Assembly: GCF_014268745.2 (NCBI RefSeq) | Contig: NZ_JABWRB020000001.1 | Span: 868,001-932,000 of the forward strand | Reading direction: 5' to 3' | DNA from: Pseudomonas zanjanensis | GTDB lineage: Bacteria; Pseudomonadota; Gammaproteobacteria; Pseudomonadales; Pseudomonadaceae | Length of the DNA stretch: 64,000 bases | Part shown: positions 61,113 to 64,000 of the stretch, one piece after another | Layout of the letters: each line of letters starts with the position of its first letter | Numbering within the stretch: the stretch's first letter is position 1 | Position numbers and translations under genes: made by a program | Notes under the pieces: generated by a model | Database searches by the model: none | What the model saw: only the letters and a program-made list of their open reading frames with translations | Told to the model about the DNA's origin: nothing

Positions 61113-63512
61113 CTAAAGCGAAGCCAACTCGGGTTCAGCTTCCTCAGCCTTGGCCGCCTTCAACCCCCGCATCTGCTCACACCCCCACAACACCCGCTCC
61201 GGCGTTGCCGGGGCATCGATGTTCGGTTGCTGCCGGTAATCCCCCAGGCTCGCCACGGCGTCCTTGATGGCGCACCACGCGGCGATGCCGAGCATGAACG
61301 GCGGCTCGCCCACGGCCTTGGAATGGAACACCGTGTCTTCAGGGTTCTTGCGGTTTTCCACCAGCTTGACCCGCAGGTCTAGCGGCATGTCGGCCACGGC
61401 GGGGATCTTGTAGCTGGCAGGGCCATTGGTCATCAGCTTGCCCTTGTCATTCCATACCAGCTCTTCCATGGTCAGCCAGCCCATGCCCTGGATGAAACCG
61501 CCTTCGACCTGGCCGATGTCGATGGCTGGGTTCAGCGAGGCGCCGACATCGTGGAGGATGTCGGTGCGCAGCATCTTGTACTCGCCGGTGAGGGTGTCGA
61601 CGATCACCTCGGCACACGCCGCGCCATAGGCGTAGTAGTAGAACGGCCGGCCACGGGCCTGGCTGCGGTCGTAGTAGATTTTCGGGGTCTTGTAGAAGCC
61701 GGTGCTGGACAGCGAGACCTGGGCGAAATACGCCTGCTGTACCAACGCTTCGAAGGTCAGGATGTGATCGCGCACCCGCACATGGCCGTTGTGGAATTCC
61801 ACATCCTCTTCACTGACCTTGTAGTGCCGCGCGGCAAATTCCACCAGGCGCCGCTTGATGATTTCGGCGGCATTCTGCGCCGCCTTGCCGTTCAGGTCGG
61901 CACCGCTGGAGGCAGCGGTGGGCGAGGTGTTCGGCACCTTGTCGGTATTGGTCGCGGTGATCTGCACGCGGTCCATTTCCACCTGGAACACCTCGGCCAC
62001 CACCTGGGCAACCTTGGTGTTCAAGCCCTGGCCCATTTCGGTGCCGCCGTGGTTGAGATGGATGCTGCCGTCGGTGTAGACGTGGATCAAGGCGCCGGCC
62101 TGGTTGAGGAAACTGGCGGTGAACGAAATGCCGAATTTCACCGGGGTCAGCGCCAGGCCCTTTTTCAGGATCGGGCTATTGGCGTTGTAGCGACGGATCG
62201 CTTCACGGCGCTCGGCGTACTGGCTGCTTTCTTCGAGCTCGGCGGTCATTTCCTCGAGCATGTTGTGCTCGACGGTCTGGTAGTAGTGGGTGACGTTGCG
62301 TTCGGTCTTGCCGTAGTAGTTGGCCTTGCGCACCGCCAGCGGATCGAGCCCCAGGTGTCGGGCGATGGCGTCCATCACTTCTTCGATGGCGACCATGCCC
62401 TGCGGCCCGCCGAACCCCCGGTAGGCGGTGTTCGACGCGGTGTTGGTCTTGCAGCGGTGGCCGTTGATGGTCGCATCGCCCAAGTAGTAGGCGTTGTCGG
62501 CGTGGAACATCGCCCGGTCGACGATGGAGGCCGACAGGTCCGGCGAGCAACCGCAGTTGCCGGCCAGTTCCAGGGCGATGCCGTGCAAGCGCCCGCGGCT
62601 GTCGAAGCCGACGTCGTATTCGATGTAGAAGGGGTGGCGCTTGCCGGTCATCAGCATGTCTTCGACCCGGGGCAGGCGCATCTTGGTCGGCTGCCCGGTG
62701 AGGTGCGCGATGACGGCGCACAGGCACGCCGGGCTGGCGGCCTGGGTTTCCTTGCCGCCAAAGCCGCCGCCCATGCGGCGCATGTCCACCACGACTTTGT
62801 TCATCGACACGCCCAGCACTTCGGCCACCAGTTTCTGCACTTCGGTGGGGTTCTGGGTCGAGCAGTAGACGATCATGCCGCCGTCTTCGGTGGGCATCAC
62901 CGAGGAAATCTGGGTTTCCAGGTAAAAATGCTCCTGGCCGCCGATGTGCAGCGAGCCCTGGATACGATGCTCGGCGCTCGCCAGCGCCGTGGCCGAATCG
63001 CCGCGCTGGTGGGTGTGGCTGTCCAGCACGAAGTGTCGCTTGCGCAGGGCCTCGACCACGTCCAGCACCGGCTCCAGGTCTTCGTATTCGATGATGGCGG
63101 CCATCGCTGCCTTACGTGCGGTCTCAAGATCCTTGGCGGCAACAGCCAGCACCGGTTGGCCGACGAACTGCACATCATCAATGGCCAGCAGCGGATCGCC
63201 GGGCAGCAGTGGGCCAATGTCCTTCAGGCCTGGAATGTCTGCGTGGGTGATGGCGATGCGCACGCCCTCAAAGGCGTAGCACGGCGCGGTATCGATGCGG
63301 ATGATCCGGGCGTGGGCGCGGTCCGACAGCCGGGCATAGACGTGCAACTGGTTGGGGAATTCCAGGCGGTCATCGATGTACTGCGCCTCGCCGGACACGT
63401 GCTTGGCGGCGCTGTCATGCTTGACGCTACGGCCCACGCCAGTGGTGAGGTCGCGGGCGAACAGCTCCGCCAGTTCGGCTTGGGTCTTCTCTACGGCGTG
63501 ATGGTTAGACAT
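61113..63512 (-). CDS. xdhB: Xanthine dehydrogenase molybdopterin-binding subunit
   Basis: A 799-residue molybdenum subunit that hydroxylates hypoxanthine and xanthine. Motifs of the family: GGGFGGKETQ (about residues 249-258), AYRGFGGPQGM (about 364-374), GGTEMGQGLNTK and near the C-terminus GEPPFMLG with the catalytic Glu (about 738). It overlaps the end of xdhA by 8 bp. Confidence 0.97.
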   Translation of the reverse strand: MSNHHAVEKTQAELAELFARDLTTGVGRSVKHDSAAKHVSGEAQYIDDRLEFPNQLHVYARLSDRAHARIIRIDTAPCYAFEGVRIAITHADIPGLKDIGPLLPGDPLLAIDDVQFVGQPVLAVAAKDLETARKAAMAAIIEYEDLEPVLDVVEALRKRHFVLDSHTHQRGDSATALASAEHRIQGSLHIGGQEHFYLETQISSVMPTEDGGMIVYCSTQNPTEVQKLVAEVLGVSMNKVVVDMRRMGGGFGGKETQAASPACLCAVIAHLTGQPTKMRLPRVEDMLMTGKRHPFYIEYDVGFDSRGRLHGIALELAGNCGCSPDLSASIVDRAMFHADNAYYLGDATINGHRCKTNTASNTAYRGFGGPQGMVAIEEVMDAIARHLGLDPLAVRKANYYGKTERNVTHYYQTVEHNMLEEMTAELEESSQYAERREAIRRYNANSPILKKGLALTPVKFGISFTASFLNQAGALIHVYTDGSIHLNHGGTEMGQGLNTKVAQVVAEVFQVEMDRVQITATNTDKVPNTSPTAASSGADLNGKAAQNAAEIIKRRLVEFAARHYKVSEEDVEFHNGHVRVRDHILTFEALVQQAYFAQVSLSSTGFYKTPKIYYDRSQARGRPFYYYAYGAACAEVIVDTLTGEYKMLRTDILHDVGASLNPAIDIGQVEGGFIQGMGWLTMEELVWNDKGKLMTNGPASYKIPAVADMPLDLRVKLVENRKNPEDTVFHSKAVGEPPFMLGIAAWCAIKDAVASLGDYRQQPNIDAPATPERVLWGCEQMRGLKAAKAEEAEPELASL

Positions 63513-64000
63513 AAGCGGTCACCCGAGTCTCGATGTGCGGCGTTTGCAGTTCGATGAAATATTTGCGCAACAGGTTGCGGGCGCTGAGCAGGCGGTATTC
63601 CTTGCTGGCGCGGAAATCCGACAGCGGCGTGAAATCCTCGGCCAGGACGGCGCAGGCGCGTTCGACGGTGCTGTCGGTCCACGGCGCGCCGATCAATGCG
63701 GCTTCACAATGCTTGGCGCGTTTCGGTGTGGCGGCCATGCCGCCGAAGGCCACGCGGGCGTCGCGGACCACGCCGTTGTCGATGCGCAGGTTGAAGGCCG
63801 CGCATACGGCGGAAATGTCATCGTCCAGGCGCTTGGACACCTTGTAGGCGCGGAACGCCTGTTCGGCGCTGGCTCGCGGCACGATGATCTTTTCGATGAA
63901 TTCGCTTTCCTGGCGGGCGGTGACCCGGTAGTCGATGAAATAGTCTTCCAGGGCCAGGGTGCGGCGGACCTGGCCCTTGCACAGCACGATCTGCGCGCCG
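63505..64000 (-). CDS. xdhA: Xanthine dehydrogenase small subunit XdhA (partial, C-terminal part)
   Basis: The frame runs off the right end of the window; about 165 residues of the C-terminal part are seen. It corresponds to the end of the FAD-binding domain and the CO-dehydrogenase flavoprotein C-terminal domain (DYFIDYRVTARQ, EFIEKIIVP, YKVSKRLDDDISAV). The N-terminal [2Fe-2S] part lies outside. Confidence 0.92.
   Translation of the reverse strand, partial: GAQIVLCKGQVRRTLALEDYFIDYRVTARQESEFIEKIIVPRASAEQAFRAYKVSKRLDDDISAVCAAFNLRIDNGVVRDARVAFGGMAATPKRAKHCEAALIGAPWTDSTVERACAVLAEDFTPLSDFRASKEYRLLSARNLLRKYFIELQTPHIETRVTAYV

Noticed and set aside
61551..63557. Plus-strand 668-residue frame opposite xdhB
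   Set aside because: Val/Gly/His-rich shadow of a high-GC gene; xdhB on the other strand has all family motifs.

Overview
The window is chromosomal DNA of a fluorescent Pseudomonas (P. fluorescens complex). The evidence is the rraA-cmaX-crfX-cmpX-sigX-oprF-cobA-nasA-nirD-nirB-kinase-nitrate transporter-nasT-nasS order, which I recall as the arrangement in P. aeruginosa, together with high GC, strong Pseudomonas protein similarity and two families of REP/REPIN palindromes. No tRNA, rRNA, CRISPR array or transposase is visible.

Region 1 (1-4650) holds envelope-stress and housekeeping genes: rraA, a CorA/ZntB-type transporter, crfX, the MscS-like channel cmpX, the ECF sigma factor sigX, and the major porin oprF with a clear terminator. 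Region 2 (4651-5254) is a repeat-rich spacer. Region 3 (5255-17111, minus strand) is an assimilatory nitrate module: nasS-nasT (nitrate sensor and ANTAR antiterminator), a NarK-type nitrate transporter with a PP2C/Ser-Thr kinase fusion, nirB-nirD-nasA, and cobA for siroheme. Upstream of both nirB and the transporter I can read the same regulatory layout: a sigma-54 -24/-12 element, hairpins with A1/G4 hexaloops (the ANTAR target), and an intrinsic terminator whose rising arm overlaps the last hexaloop hairpin. This is a full nitrogen-control plus NasT antitermination circuit.

Region 4 (17292-46919) is a complete type III secretion system of the SPI-1 (Inv/Mxi-Spa) type. The first block runs invF, sctC, W, V, invB-like chaperone, sctN, O, P, Q, R, S, T, U. 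After a REPIN comes the translocator block: SicA-like chaperone, SipB, SipC and SipD homologues and an IacP-like acyl carrier protein. A low-GC segment (about 34.7-39.1 kb) carries two probable effectors: a 706-residue protein with two tandem HIT/DcpS-like domains, and a protein with a zeta-toxin kinase fold and no antitoxin. The second gene lies between two copies of the promoter and 5' end of the hilA-like regulator gene. The last block is hilA, iagB, sctD, F, I, J, K, L and orgC. A further minus-strand gene at the right edge (45441-46919) may encode another secreted protein. The SipC homologue has an internal 89-residue tandem duplication.

Region 5 (47141-64000) returns to core genes: pyrD, rmf with a hairpin-rich leader, rlmKL, a CHASE-PAS-GGDEF diguanylate cyclase, dacB, yggL, benE, a GntR/FadR-type regulator, and a purine-degradation cluster (guaD, xdhC, xdhB and the C-terminal part of xdhA, which runs off the right end).
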